6,466 nucleotides of DNA from Thermoanaerobacterales bacterium (GCA_012839145.1 DUNY01000387.1:1-6466), one strand, 5' to 3'. Shown: positions 1 through 6,443, numbered from the stretch's first letter. The notes: generated by a model not told the origin, from the letters alone. Made by a program: numbers and translations.

Positions 1-470
1 AAAATGGGGGGATACTAACTATCTCCACTTTTTTTGCCGGGGATATAATAGGAGGAAATTTGCTTTTTTCTCACAGGAATACCTTTCCTATGACCATCAC
101 ATGCAAATCTGACACTACAGTTTTACATATAAAAAAAGAACTTGTTCTAGATTTATGCCAGAACAGCAAAGACTTTCTGATTAAATTCCTGCGGTCAATT
201 TCCGACAAAGCTTTGATCCTCACTGATAAAATCAGGTTTATATCCATGAAAACCATACGGCAGCGAATCATTGATTATTTGACCTTTGAATACTATTATC
301 AAAACAGCCCCGTAATACATCTAAATACTTCAAAAAAAGAATTGGCCGAAAGATTTGGTATCCAACGGCCTTCCCTTTCCAGGGAACTAAATAAAATGAG
401 AAGCGAAGGGCTCATAGAGTTTGACGCAAAAACTATTACAATTAAAGATTTGAACATAATAGATGTATAA
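1..470 (+). CDS. Crp/Fnr-family transcriptional regulator, C-terminal part (5' end outside window)
   Basis: The frame is open from the left edge (first whole codon at 3) to TAA at 468-470, giving 155 residues of a family that is usually about 220-230 long, so roughly the first 70 residues are missing. The start of the visible part (FFAGDIIGGNLLF, residues 10-22) is the glycine-rich beta-barrel segment of a cyclic-nucleotide-binding-type sensor domain. A long dimerisation helix follows at about 45-95, then a winged helix-turn-helix at 111-138 (KKELAERFGIQ, then RPSLSREL as recognition helix) and a short wing. It should act in the cytoplasm as a dimeric DNA-binding activator or repressor; the effector cannot be read from this part. 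A TTG at 60 preceded by AGGAGG at 50-55 mimics a start, but those bases encode conserved residues of the sensor domain. The gene converges on the amidase gene. Regulation of the neighbouring genes is only a guess from proximity. Confidence 0.93.
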   Translation, partial: NGGILTISTFFAGDIIGGNLLFSHRNTFPMTITCKSDTTVLHIKKELVLDLCQNSKDFLIKFLRSISDKALILTDKIRFISMKTIRQRIIDYLTFEYYYQNSPVIHLNTSKKELAERFGIQRPSLSRELNKMRSEGLIEFDAKTITIKDLNIIDV

Positions 471-701
471 AAACAACAAACGCACCATAATCTCAAATTC
501 CAACTGAATAACCGGCTTTGGAAAATCGTCTGGAGCAACTGACAATGTGGTTATTGCATTAGCAATAATAATGGTTTGAATCAATTTTCTTTTATTTGTT
601 TTTGCTACTTCTTTACGGAGATATAAATAGACCACTGGCAACTCTACAATAAGAGTTAACAATAGATATCCTGATAAGACAATGTAATAAGGTCCTTTAT
701 C
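471..701 (-). pseudogene. Probable remnant of a small multi-spanning membrane protein
   Basis: On the minus strand a frame runs leftward from just after a stop at 702-704. It begins KGPYYIVLSGYLLLTLIVEL, continues PVVYLYLRK, then a basic loop (EVAKTNKRK) and a second hydrophobic stretch (LIQTIIIANAITTL). This hydrophobic / basic loop / hydrophobic pattern, with an acidic residue and proline inside the first helix, looks like genuine membrane protein rather than random translation. The best part is 534-701. There is no ATG and no Shine-Dalgarno site; the only possible start in the good region is TTG at 660-662. The frame then runs on antisense to the regulator's 3' end (to 387), where it is unlikely to be authentic. 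I read it as a gene fragment lacking both ends. It could instead be a chance reading of AT-rich DNA. I cannot name a family. Confidence 0.4.
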
Positions 702-716
702 TTAAAAATAAAATAG

Positions 717-746
717 ATAAGGCCGGATCACACACCCCGGCCTTAT
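717..746 (-). terminator. Intrinsic terminator of the amidase gene, possibly bidirectional
   Basis: A perfect 10-base-pair inverted repeat (717-726 ATAAGGCCGG, 737-746 CCGGCCTTAT) encloses a 10-base loop. It begins 3 bases past the amidase stop codon at 750-752. Read on the minus strand, the stem is followed by the U-rich run CTATTTTATTTTT. On the plus strand it is followed by TTATTTATTA, so it may also stop transcripts of the converging regulator, for which no other terminator is visible. Confidence 0.9.
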
Positions 747-749
747 TTA

Positions 750-1643
750 TTATCTAACTAAAGGCTTTCCGTCAATCTTCGGGACACCAAATCTTACAAC
801 CATATCCCCAGGAGATGGTTTGCAACCTTGGCAAATTTCAATATCCCCTTGAATGGACATATAAAGGAAAGCATCAGTTGCATCCCAACCATATGCTTTC
901 ACAATCAATTTTTGCATATCTTCAGAGGCAAGTTTTAAAGCATCAGCATATTCCACAGCATTTGCTATGGTGTACCATTTGTCTTCTGTTTCCAGAATAG
1001 GCCGCTCGGTTGGGAACTGCTTAATCACATCCAGCTTTACCGTTACTTCACCGGCTATCTCTATACCGGTTCCGCAGATTTCACCGTCTCCCATGGTCGC
1101 ATGTAAGTCTCCCAACTGGAATAAGGCGCCGGGAACATTAACCGGGAAGTACAGCCTGGTACCTTTTATAATACGCTTATTGTCCATATTGCCACCATGG
1201 AAACCCCAATGACCGCAAGGAATGCTCTCTTCTTTAGGAGCTACTCCTATAACTCCTATCATAGTATTTACAGGAAACTCGATATCATTAAAAATCGCCT
1301 TTCCGTCTTTGATGGGAATAATTTTTGTCCTGGTTTTCACCTTGTCAAACAAAGGCCCGATTTCCGGAAGGGTTGTCGTAACTCCCTGGTCGGATATTGT
1401 GATATCTAAAATATCCACTACCAATACATCCCCCGGTTCTGCACCTTCTACATAAACCGGACCGGTGGCTGGGTTCACGTGGTCAAAATCAATGGTCGTT
1501 ATGAGCTGTTCTTCTGACTTTATTTGATTACTGAAGCAATCTAAAGTCTTAAATTTAAGGGTCTCTCCTTTTTTTACTGTTTCTACCGGCTCATTATTCG
1601 GTGAAAAAGAATAAACATATTTTGTAATAATCTTTGAATCCAT
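750..1643 (-). CDS. Acetamidase/formamidase family amidohydrolase
   Basis: This 297-residue cytoplasmic enzyme belongs to the FmdA/AmdA family, which hydrolyses short amides such as formamide or acetamide to the acid and ammonia. Visible family landmarks are DCFSNQI (35-41), the block GPVYVEGAEPGDVL (61-74), MIGVIGVAP (128-136), the metal/active-site segment HGGNMD (149-154), GDLHATMGDGE (178-188) and the strand AGEVTVKLDV (198-207). At about 300 residues it matches the short bacterial form; FmdA-type formamidases are nearer 400. The start is ATG at 1641-1643, with GAGGGGG at 1651-1657 seven bases upstream. It is transcribed separately from the operon to its right: a terminator and a 303-base gap lie between, and it has its own candidate promoter and terminator. 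The family is secure but the substrate is not; many short members are uncharacterised. Its place beside peptide and N-acyl hydrolases suggests it deals with an amide or formyl product of the same pathway (inference). Confidence 0.93.
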   Translation of the reverse strand: MDSKIITKYVYSFSPNNEPVETVKKGETLKFKTLDCFSNQIKSEEQLITTIDFDHVNPATGPVYVEGAEPGDVLVVDILDITISDQGVTTTLPEIGPLFDKVKTRTKIIPIKDGKAIFNDIEFPVNTMIGVIGVAPKEESIPCGHWGFHGGNMDNKRIIKGTRLYFPVNVPGALFQLGDLHATMGDGEICGTGIEIAGEVTVKLDVIKQFPTERPILETEDKWYTIANAVEYADALKLASEDMQKLIVKAYGWDATDAFLYMSIQGDIEICQGCKPSPGDMVVRFGVPKIDGKPLVR

Positions 1644-1650
1644 TCTTTCG

Positions 1651-1657
1651 CCCCCTC
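1651..1657 (-). promoter_or_regulatory. Ribosome binding site of the amidase gene
   Basis: The minus strand reads GAGGGGGC, with seven bases between GAGGGGG and the ATG at 1641-1643. The same 8-mer and the same spacing precede the D-aminoacylase-like gene at the right edge, whereas the two inner operon genes use AGGAGG and AGAGGTGA. Confidence 0.75.
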
Positions 1658-1666
1658 GTATAATAT

Positions 1667-1685
1667 GTTATGTTCTTATTATAAC
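1667..1685 (-). promoter_or_regulatory. Candidate promoter -10 with overlapping dyad (possible operator) for the amidase gene
   Basis: The minus strand has a perfect TATAAT (plus positions 1678-1683) placed so that transcription would begin near 1671, giving a leader of about 28 bases that contains the ribosome binding site. No good -35 box is visible at 16-18 bases spacing (ggatta/gattaa), which suggests a weak or activator-dependent promoter. The -10 lies inside an inverted repeat, GTTAT at 1667-1671 and ATAAC at 1681-1685 with nine bases between, which could be a regulator site. A second AT-rich -10-like stretch lies at 1659-1664. The calls are by eye. Confidence 0.45.
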
Positions 1686-1902
1686 GAGTTTATCGATTTT
1701 TAATCCTTACGACTTAAACACGAACATATACTTCATATAATTTCTACTGATTTCTATTACAACACGTCACAAGTCCCTGATCAGGTATAATATTTCTTAT
1801 TTTATAAAGCCTGAATTGTTAATCCCATAAATATAAATCCTAAGCAGTGATTTCGTATAACACAGTATTTCGTGTTCCACAAAGGTGCTTTAAACCACAA
1901 AC

Positions 1903-1943
1903 AAAAAAGGCGGATCGGAATATACTTCCAATCCAACCTTTTT
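1903..1943 (-). terminator. Intrinsic terminator at the end of the deacylase - binding protein - dipeptidase operon
   Basis: Read on the minus strand, the RNA begins AAAAAGG UU GGAU U GGAA, has a five-base loop GUAUA, and returns UUCC G AUCC G CC UUUUUU. The two interruptions are G-U wobbles on this strand (plus one bulged U) but would be C-A mismatches on the plus strand, so the hairpin is better formed by minus-strand transcripts. It starts 3 bases past the dipeptidase stop codon (1947-1949) and closes the operon. Confidence 0.85.
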
Positions 1944-1946
1944 ATA

Positions 1947-3149
1947 TTAGCTCCAAACTTGCTTTAACACCCTAAGGGCATTGCCGCCGATAACCTTTTC
2001 TATATCTTCATCGGAGTATCCATGCTTTACTAGCCACCTGAGGATATTCCAGGACGCTTCAGTAGGATTCTCCAGACCCTTCACGTATTTTACTTCTTCA
2101 TACTCTACATCAGTATTGCTGGTCTCTTTCTTAGATAAATTTGCAGAGTAAACATTGTGCAATCCCACATGATCACCATACAATGAGTCTATACCGAATG
2201 ATGCATGCTCAATTCCTACTAGATTTGCAATATATTCAAAATGCTCCATTACTGATTCAATATCATGTGTCATATGGGTCTTGGTCATTGTGGTATGGGG
2301 TGCAGCTTCAACCGCTACTATACCGCCCTTTTCAGCAATGGCTTTTATCAAATCATCGTGAAATAGTCTCTTGCTGTCCCACAACGCCCTTGCCCCGCAG
2401 TGACTTGCAATGATAGGTTTGGTAGAGTGCATAGCTGCATCATAAGCTGTCTTTGGACCACAGTGAGATACATCAATCAGCATACCTACCTTGTTCATAC
2501 GCTCAACGGCTTCTTTTCCGAACTTTGTAAGTCCGCCGTCATTGTCCTCTTTCAGGCCGTTGCCTAAGGCATTGGATTCGGAATAGGTAATACCCAGCTG
2601 TCTGACACCTAAGCCGTAAAGGATGTCAATGCGGTCCAGTTCATTCTCAATGGGAGCTGCTCCCTCTACTACCGCTACCCAAGCAATCTTACCTTCTTCA
2701 TGAGCCCTGTAAATGTCTTCAACCCGCTTGCAGTGAATCAAAAAATCCTGGTGGGCTATATCACACAAGCGCATCCCCAAGTCATGAATTATATCCTGCC
2801 ATTTCCAGCCAGCCTTGGATGAAATGGTATTGGTCCCGTCCATCATATTGTCAAAGACGCAATCAAGATACGAAAGAGACAATGCTTCATAGGCACAGAA
2901 CTCTCTGCCGGCGGTATTGTACTCAGGTGTCTTAGATATATCTTTCGGAAAGAGGGTTGGATGTTCATGTAGTGCAATAAATATCTTTTCCTTCGCTAAG
3001 CGCTTTACCCTTTTTTCCTGAGCTTCATCCAAAGGAATTAAATATTCCCCCGCCCAATTCCAAGGGGCAAACTCAAAATCTTGGTAGTCCTTACCCGGTT
3101 CCAAATATGAGTACGCCTTGTACCCCTTATAAGCTGTTTTTATTCCCAT
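1947..3149 (-). CDS. M19 (renal dipeptidase) family zinc metallopeptidase
   Basis: This 400-residue soluble protein has no signal peptide and is probably a cytoplasmic dipeptidase. M19 enzymes are binuclear zinc hydrolases that cleave dipeptides, and many accept a C-terminal D-residue. Landmarks, numbered from the ATG at 3147-3149: H61-E-H63, bridging glutamate E162 in VVEG, H229 in LIDVSH, H250 in IIASH, D321 in FGIDS, and the C-terminal helix with IGGNALRVL (387-395). The H229-H250 spacing of 21 equals that of the two zinc histidines in human DPEP1 (198/219, from memory). The first metal motif is HxH where the family normally has HxD. A GTG at 3159-3161 is in frame, but it sits inside the Shine-Dalgarno sequence AGAGGTGA (3158-3165), which lies 8 bases before the ATG, so I chose the ATG. 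It is the last gene of the operon, 17 bases after the binding-protein stop. The family is firm; the substrate is unknown. Confidence 0.9.
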   Translation of the reverse strand: MGIKTAYKGYKAYSYLEPGKDYQDFEFAPWNWAGEYLIPLDEAQEKRVKRLAKEKIFIALHEHPTLFPKDISKTPEYNTAGREFCAYEALSLSYLDCVFDNMMDGTNTISSKAGWKWQDIIHDLGMRLCDIAHQDFLIHCKRVEDIYRAHEEGKIAWVAVVEGAAPIENELDRIDILYGLGVRQLGITYSESNALGNGLKEDNDGGLTKFGKEAVERMNKVGMLIDVSHCGPKTAYDAAMHSTKPIIASHCGARALWDSKRLFHDDLIKAIAEKGGIVAVEAAPHTTMTKTHMTHDIESVMEHFEYIANLVGIEHASFGIDSLYGDHVGLHNVYSANLSKKETSNTDVEYEEVKYVKGLENPTEASWNILRWLVKHGYSDEDIEKVIGGNALRVLKQVWS

Positions 3150-3157
3150 TTCATTTG

Positions 3158-3165
3158 TCACCTCT
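3158..3165 (-). promoter_or_regulatory. Ribosome binding site that decides the dipeptidase start
   Basis: AGAGGTGA on the minus strand is a near-perfect Shine-Dalgarno match with 8 bases to the ATG at 3147-3149. The in-frame GTG at 3159-3161 is part of this motif and has only a weak purine stretch upstream of itself, so it is unlikely to be the start. Confidence 0.8.
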
Positions 3166-3166
3166 A

Positions 3167-4804
3167 TTATTTTTTATATACCTTTACAATATCCTTAGCT
3201 GCCAATGGACCGTAAAGACCGGGTGTGAGATCCCATCCTTCAAAGTCTTTAGAATATCCATAAGCATTGGTTCTTACAAATATATTTAGTGAAGGCAGCT
3301 CTTCTACAAATTCTTTCTGAAACTCATTCATAATCTCAATTCGCTTTTCATAATCGATTTCTCTTTCTGCCATGTTCAGCAGTTCATCAATCTTCTCATT
3401 TTTATAACCCATGAAGTTCAACGCTGCATCGGACCTGTAAATGGTGCCCAAAGAGGAATCTGCGTCGTCAATTACTCCCCACTCAATAAGGTTTATATCA
3501 AAGGTTTGCTGTTTTACAACTCTGTCAGTATAGGTAGCAGGATCCACCGGTTTAAGGTTTATGGCAATTCCCGCTTCTTCCGCATTTGCTTTGACGATAT
3601 TGACCATGGCGTCTACATTGGCAGTGGTGGTCCTGTATATTAATTCAAACTCCAGTTTTTTACCGTCCTTTTCCCTTACGCCGTCTTTATTCAAAACATA
3701 TCCTGCATCTTCCAGAGCTTTTTTTGCACCCTCTATATCAAATTCGGGGAACTTGACGTTTGACTTGACCAAATCCGTGAACACAGGAGAAATAGGTGTT
3801 TCCATCTTAACTGCGCCGCCTTGAAGTGCAGTATTGACCAAGGCATCACGGTCGACAGTCATTGCAAAGGCTTTTCTTACATTCTTATCGGCAAGCAATT
3901 CATTCTTATAGTTGAAGCTAATATAGCCATATCCCAAAGAACTTACCCGCTTTATGCCAAAATTATCGGGAGAAGCCTCTATCTGTTTTTGAGAGGCTAT
4001 GGGCATGGCTGAGCCGGATACATGAACTTCTCCGTTCTTCATAGCAAGGACAAGGGCGTTGGGATCTGGGAACACTCTGAAAGTTATGGTTTCCAAATAC
4101 GCACCAAGGCCGTCGTTTGCCAAGGGCCAATTGGGCACTCTTTCAAAAGTATAGTATTCGCCTTTTTTGTATTCTTTCAATTTATATGGACCGTACCCTG
4201 TGCCGTCGTAATCGAAATCCATCGGGTCTTCCACATTTTCAAATATATGTTTCGGCATTATGTTAATCCAAAATCCGGTCTGGGTTAGGAAATTTACCTG
4301 GGGTTCAGACAGATAGTATTTTAAAGTGGTTTCGTCCACAACTTCCACTTTTTCTACTGCCGCAAACATGTCCGCACCGTGGCCCAGCGCTTTTTCCTTG
4401 GTATAATCGCATGTAAAAGCAATATCCTCAGCGGTAAAGGGTGTGCCGTCATGCCATGTAATACCCTCATGAATAGTTACGGTGTAGACTGTAGCATCGT
4501 CACTTATATCATAATCCTTCACTATATACGGTACTTTTTTGCCATCATCATCTGTAACCATAAGCGGCGGTAAAATGAGATTTGCTATTAAGGAAGAATT
4601 CATGTCATTGGAAACCCAAGGTGCAATACTGTAAGGGTCTCCCGCTAGTCCAACAACCAAATCTCCACCCACTTTAGGCCCCTGAGATGCTTGTTCTCCA
4701 TTATTCTCATTCTCTGACTGTGGTTGATTACCACCACAGGCCGTAAGAAGCATTGTTAAAATAACCGCAAAAACTATTAAAGATATTATTTTTTTGTTTT
4801 TCAT
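3167..4804 (-). CDS. ABC transporter solute-binding lipoprotein, family 5 (peptide/oligopeptide type)
   Basis: This 545-residue protein starts with a lipoprotein signal: a basic start (MKNKK), a hydrophobic core, and lipobox LTAC with the modified cysteine at C23, followed by a polar acidic linker. It should be anchored on the outer face of the cytoplasmic membrane. The mature part is a typical SBP_bac_5 domain: a YTVTIHEGITWHDGTPFTAEDI segment signature (about 106-128), PVRKAF-like DKNVRKAFAMTVDRDAL in the middle, and the usual C-terminal half. The family (OppA, DppA and relatives) delivers peptides, nickel or other organics to a two-permease, two-ATPase importer. ATG at 4802-4804 is preceded by AGGAGG (4811-4816) at six bases. 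It lies 24 bases after the deacylase and 17 before the dipeptidase, so the three share a message. No permease or ATPase gene follows before the operon terminator. The neighbours suggest a peptide-like or N-acyl amino acid ligand (inference). Confidence 0.95.
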   Translation of the reverse strand: MKNKKIISLIVFAVILTMLLTACGGNQPQSENENNGEQASQGPKVGGDLVVGLAGDPYSIAPWVSNDMNSSLIANLILPPLMVTDDDGKKVPYIVKDYDISDDATVYTVTIHEGITWHDGTPFTAEDIAFTCDYTKEKALGHGADMFAAVEKVEVVDETTLKYYLSEPQVNFLTQTGFWINIMPKHIFENVEDPMDFDYDGTGYGPYKLKEYKKGEYYTFERVPNWPLANDGLGAYLETITFRVFPDPNALVLAMKNGEVHVSGSAMPIASQKQIEASPDNFGIKRVSSLGYGYISFNYKNELLADKNVRKAFAMTVDRDALVNTALQGGAVKMETPISPVFTDLVKSNVKFPEFDIEGAKKALEDAGYVLNKDGVREKDGKKLEFELIYRTTTANVDAMVNIVKANAEEAGIAINLKPVDPATYTDRVVKQQTFDINLIEWGVIDDADSSLGTIYRSDAALNFMGYKNEKIDELLNMAEREIDYEKRIEIMNEFQKEFVEELPSLNIFVRTNAYGYSKDFEGWDLTPGLYGPLAAKDIVKVYKK

Positions 4805-4810
4805 TGCCTT

Positions 4811-4816
4811 CCTCCT
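4811..4816 (-). promoter_or_regulatory. Strong ribosome binding site of the binding-protein gene
   Basis: A consensus AGGAGG on the minus strand lies six bases before the ATG at 4802-4804. It is the best Shine-Dalgarno site among the operon genes, fitting the high expression often needed for binding proteins relative to the enzymes of the same operon. Confidence 0.85.
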
Positions 4817-4828
4817 ACATTTATTATT

Positions 4829-6436
4829 TTATCCTCTTCGTAATACTTTGCCTGAGAATGGTTTTCTCAGTTCACCCTTTTCCAGGGCCGCCTTTCCATT
4901 TACCAATACAGTATCTACACCTGAAGCCATTGTCAGCGGCTTCCGGTAATCTACTTCTTGTGGTGATGGATAATTGTAAGCCTCAAGATCAATAACAGCT
5001 ATATCCGCATAATTGCCTTCCTTTAACTCACCTCTTTCCTTAATGTCAAAATGCTTTGCAACCATTGAGGTGTTTCTACGAACAATTTCCTCTAACGGTA
5101 CATTCTTTGACAGATACATCTTCATAAATATGGGAAATCCGCCTCTTCTTTGCAGTTCGTACCAGTCATAAGGGTCTTCAACATCTCCCATAATTTCATC
5201 TGTTCCTACACAAATATACGGATTTTTAACTATTGTTTCGCAGTGCCCTTCGGCAGGGAAATCAGCTCTTGAAGGTCCCCCCAGCCAAAAAACATAGTTT
5301 TTACCATCTGCCAACAGATCTAACATGGTTTCGTCGGGATCCTGATTTCTCTCCTGAGCAATGTCTTTTATTGACCTGCCTTCCAAATGAGGATCCTCAG
5401 ACAGTATTACAAACTTATCCGATTTATCGCCGGCAAAGATATATGCGTCTTTTTTAATAATCTCGCGACCCTCTTTGGTCTTTAAAGCCGCTTTTACTCC
5501 TTCTATTCCACCTGCAAATAATTCATCCGAAACTGCCATGACAAACTGAAGTAAACGAGCTTTACCGGTGCAGTGACCTGTGCTCCTTGGTATGGTATCT
5601 GCCAAAATCCTCATACCTTCTTCTTCAGCGGCTTTTCTTACTACCTCAAAAGCCTCGGGACAGGTGGATTTTAAGTGAGAAACCTGTATCTTTACTCCAG
5701 ACCTCCTGCCCACTTCTACAAATTCCTCCGTAGCCTCTTTAATACCTATTGAGTGGCGAAGATGGGCAGCCGCTATACCGTCATATTCCTTTATTATCTT
5801 GGTAACGGTTACTAATTCATCCATATCAGCATATCGGCTGGGAACATAATCCAGACCAAAGGAAATACCCCAAGCTCCCTGCCCCATATTTTGACGGATT
5901 ATATTTTCTATTCTTTCCGCCTCTTCTTTTGTAGGTGGCCTATCATGAGCACCGTTCATTACAGACCAGCGGATTGTGCCATGGCCTAACAATGTTACAA
6001 AATTTAGGTTTGTCCCTTTCTCCTCCACAGCTTTGGCATAGCCGTCAAAATCCTCCCACTCGGGGAATCTATTCATATAATCATCTCTTTGCTTACTGCT
6101 CATGAGCCCATTGCCCCAGTAGTAATCGAGGATATTTGCTTTAGGTCCCGGAACAATGGAATGCCCACAGTTGCCGTTTGCTACCGTTGTAACGCCTTGG
6201 CGTAAAAACAGCTCATAAGAGCCATCTATTAAGCATACCCATTCCTCGTGAACATGTGGGTCGATGAAACCCGGAATTACGATCTTGCCCTGGGCATCGT
6301 ATTCTTTAACTCCCTTTTCTTCAATCTTAGGCGCTATTTTACTAATTCTCTCTCCGGTTACGGCCACATCACCTTTAAAAGGTTTACTGCCGGTGCCGTC
6401 AACCACTAGTCCGTTTCTGATTACTACATCATACAA
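4829..6436 (-). CDS. D-aminoacylase / N-acyl-D-amino-acid deacylase family amidohydrolase
   Basis: This 535-residue cytoplasmic enzyme belongs to the amidohydrolase superfamily, whose D-aminoacylase branch removes acyl groups from N-acyl-D-amino acids. The N-terminal small beta domain (YDVVIRNGLVVDGTG, 2-16) leads into PGFIDPHVH with H61 and H63. C90 in the NGNCG motif is the metal-ligand cysteine typical of D-aminoacylases. H225 in AAHLRH, H254 in QVSHLK and D413 in VGTDE complete the metal centre, and the C-terminal composite-domain motif is GELKEGNYADIAVIDL. The 61-to-90 and 225-to-254 spacings agree with Alcaligenes D-aminoacylase (67/96 and 220/250, from memory). At 535 residues it is longer than the usual ~480, and motifs usual around the pocket look replaced, so the exact substrate is uncertain. 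The start is TTG at 6434-6436, chosen because GAGGGGG (6444-6450) is seven bases upstream and the N-terminus matches the family; the frame is open to the right edge without a better start. It is the first visible gene of the operon. Confidence 0.9.
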   Translation of the reverse strand: MYDVVIRNGLVVDGTGSKPFKGDVAVTGERISKIAPKIEEKGVKEYDAQGKIVIPGFIDPHVHEEWVCLIDGSYELFLRQGVTTVANGNCGHSIVPGPKANILDYYWGNGLMSSKQRDDYMNRFPEWEDFDGYAKAVEEKGTNLNFVTLLGHGTIRWSVMNGAHDRPPTKEEAERIENIIRQNMGQGAWGISFGLDYVPSRYADMDELVTVTKIIKEYDGIAAAHLRHSIGIKEATEEFVEVGRRSGVKIQVSHLKSTCPEAFEVVRKAAEEEGMRILADTIPRSTGHCTGKARLLQFVMAVSDELFAGGIEGVKAALKTKEGREIIKKDAYIFAGDKSDKFVILSEDPHLEGRSIKDIAQERNQDPDETMLDLLADGKNYVFWLGGPSRADFPAEGHCETIVKNPYICVGTDEIMGDVEDPYDWYELQRRGGFPIFMKMYLSKNVPLEEIVRRNTSMVAKHFDIKERGELKEGNYADIAVIDLEAYNYPSPQEVDYRKPLTMASGVDTVLVNGKAALEKGELRKPFSGKVLRRG

Positions 6437-6443
6437 GTTTATG

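Larger units (their letters stand above)
1644..1946. other. 303-base intergenic regulatory region
   Basis: This AT-rich stretch separates two minus-strand transcription units and has no credible gene on either strand. Besides the amidase promoter region on its left and the operon terminator on its right, it holds a perfect palindrome CCTGATCAGG at 1776-1785 and a recurring hexamer AACACG: plus strand at 1717-1722 and 1761-1766, minus strand at 1871-1876. A related AACACA at 1859-1864 forms, with GTGTT at 1872-1876, a dyad of AACAC, eight bases, GTGTT. I see no riboswitch-like architecture. Confidence 0.6.

Noticed and set aside
60..470. A 136-residue regulator starting at TTG 60
   Set aside because: The frame is open to the left edge and encodes conserved sensor-domain residues, so this is an internal codon of a longer gene.
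299..538. Minus-strand 79-codon frame over the regulator's 3' end
   Set aside because: It lies mostly antisense to the helix-turn-helix coding region, with no domain-like pattern or ribosome binding site.
387..662. An intact 91-residue membrane protein gene on the minus strand
   Set aside because: It has only a TTG start with no ribosome binding site. Its last ~28 codons are antisense to the regulator's C-terminus, and the sequence before the TTG is also membrane-like, so a remnant fits better.
815..1455. Several plus-strand frames of 60-80 codons opposite the amidase
   Set aside because: They are shadows of a clearly coding minus strand, with low-complexity, non-domain translations.
1644..1946. 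Riboswitch or small RNA ahead of the amidase
   Set aside because: The candidate promoter leaves a leader of only about 28 bases, and no recognisable riboswitch core or extra terminator hairpin is visible.
3159..3161. GTG as start of the dipeptidase
   Set aside because: It is embedded in the AGAGGTGA Shine-Dalgarno motif that serves the ATG at 3147-3149.
5233..5457. Plus-strand 74-codon frame opposite the deacylase
   Set aside because: It is antisense to conserved amidohydrolase coding sequence and has no supporting features.
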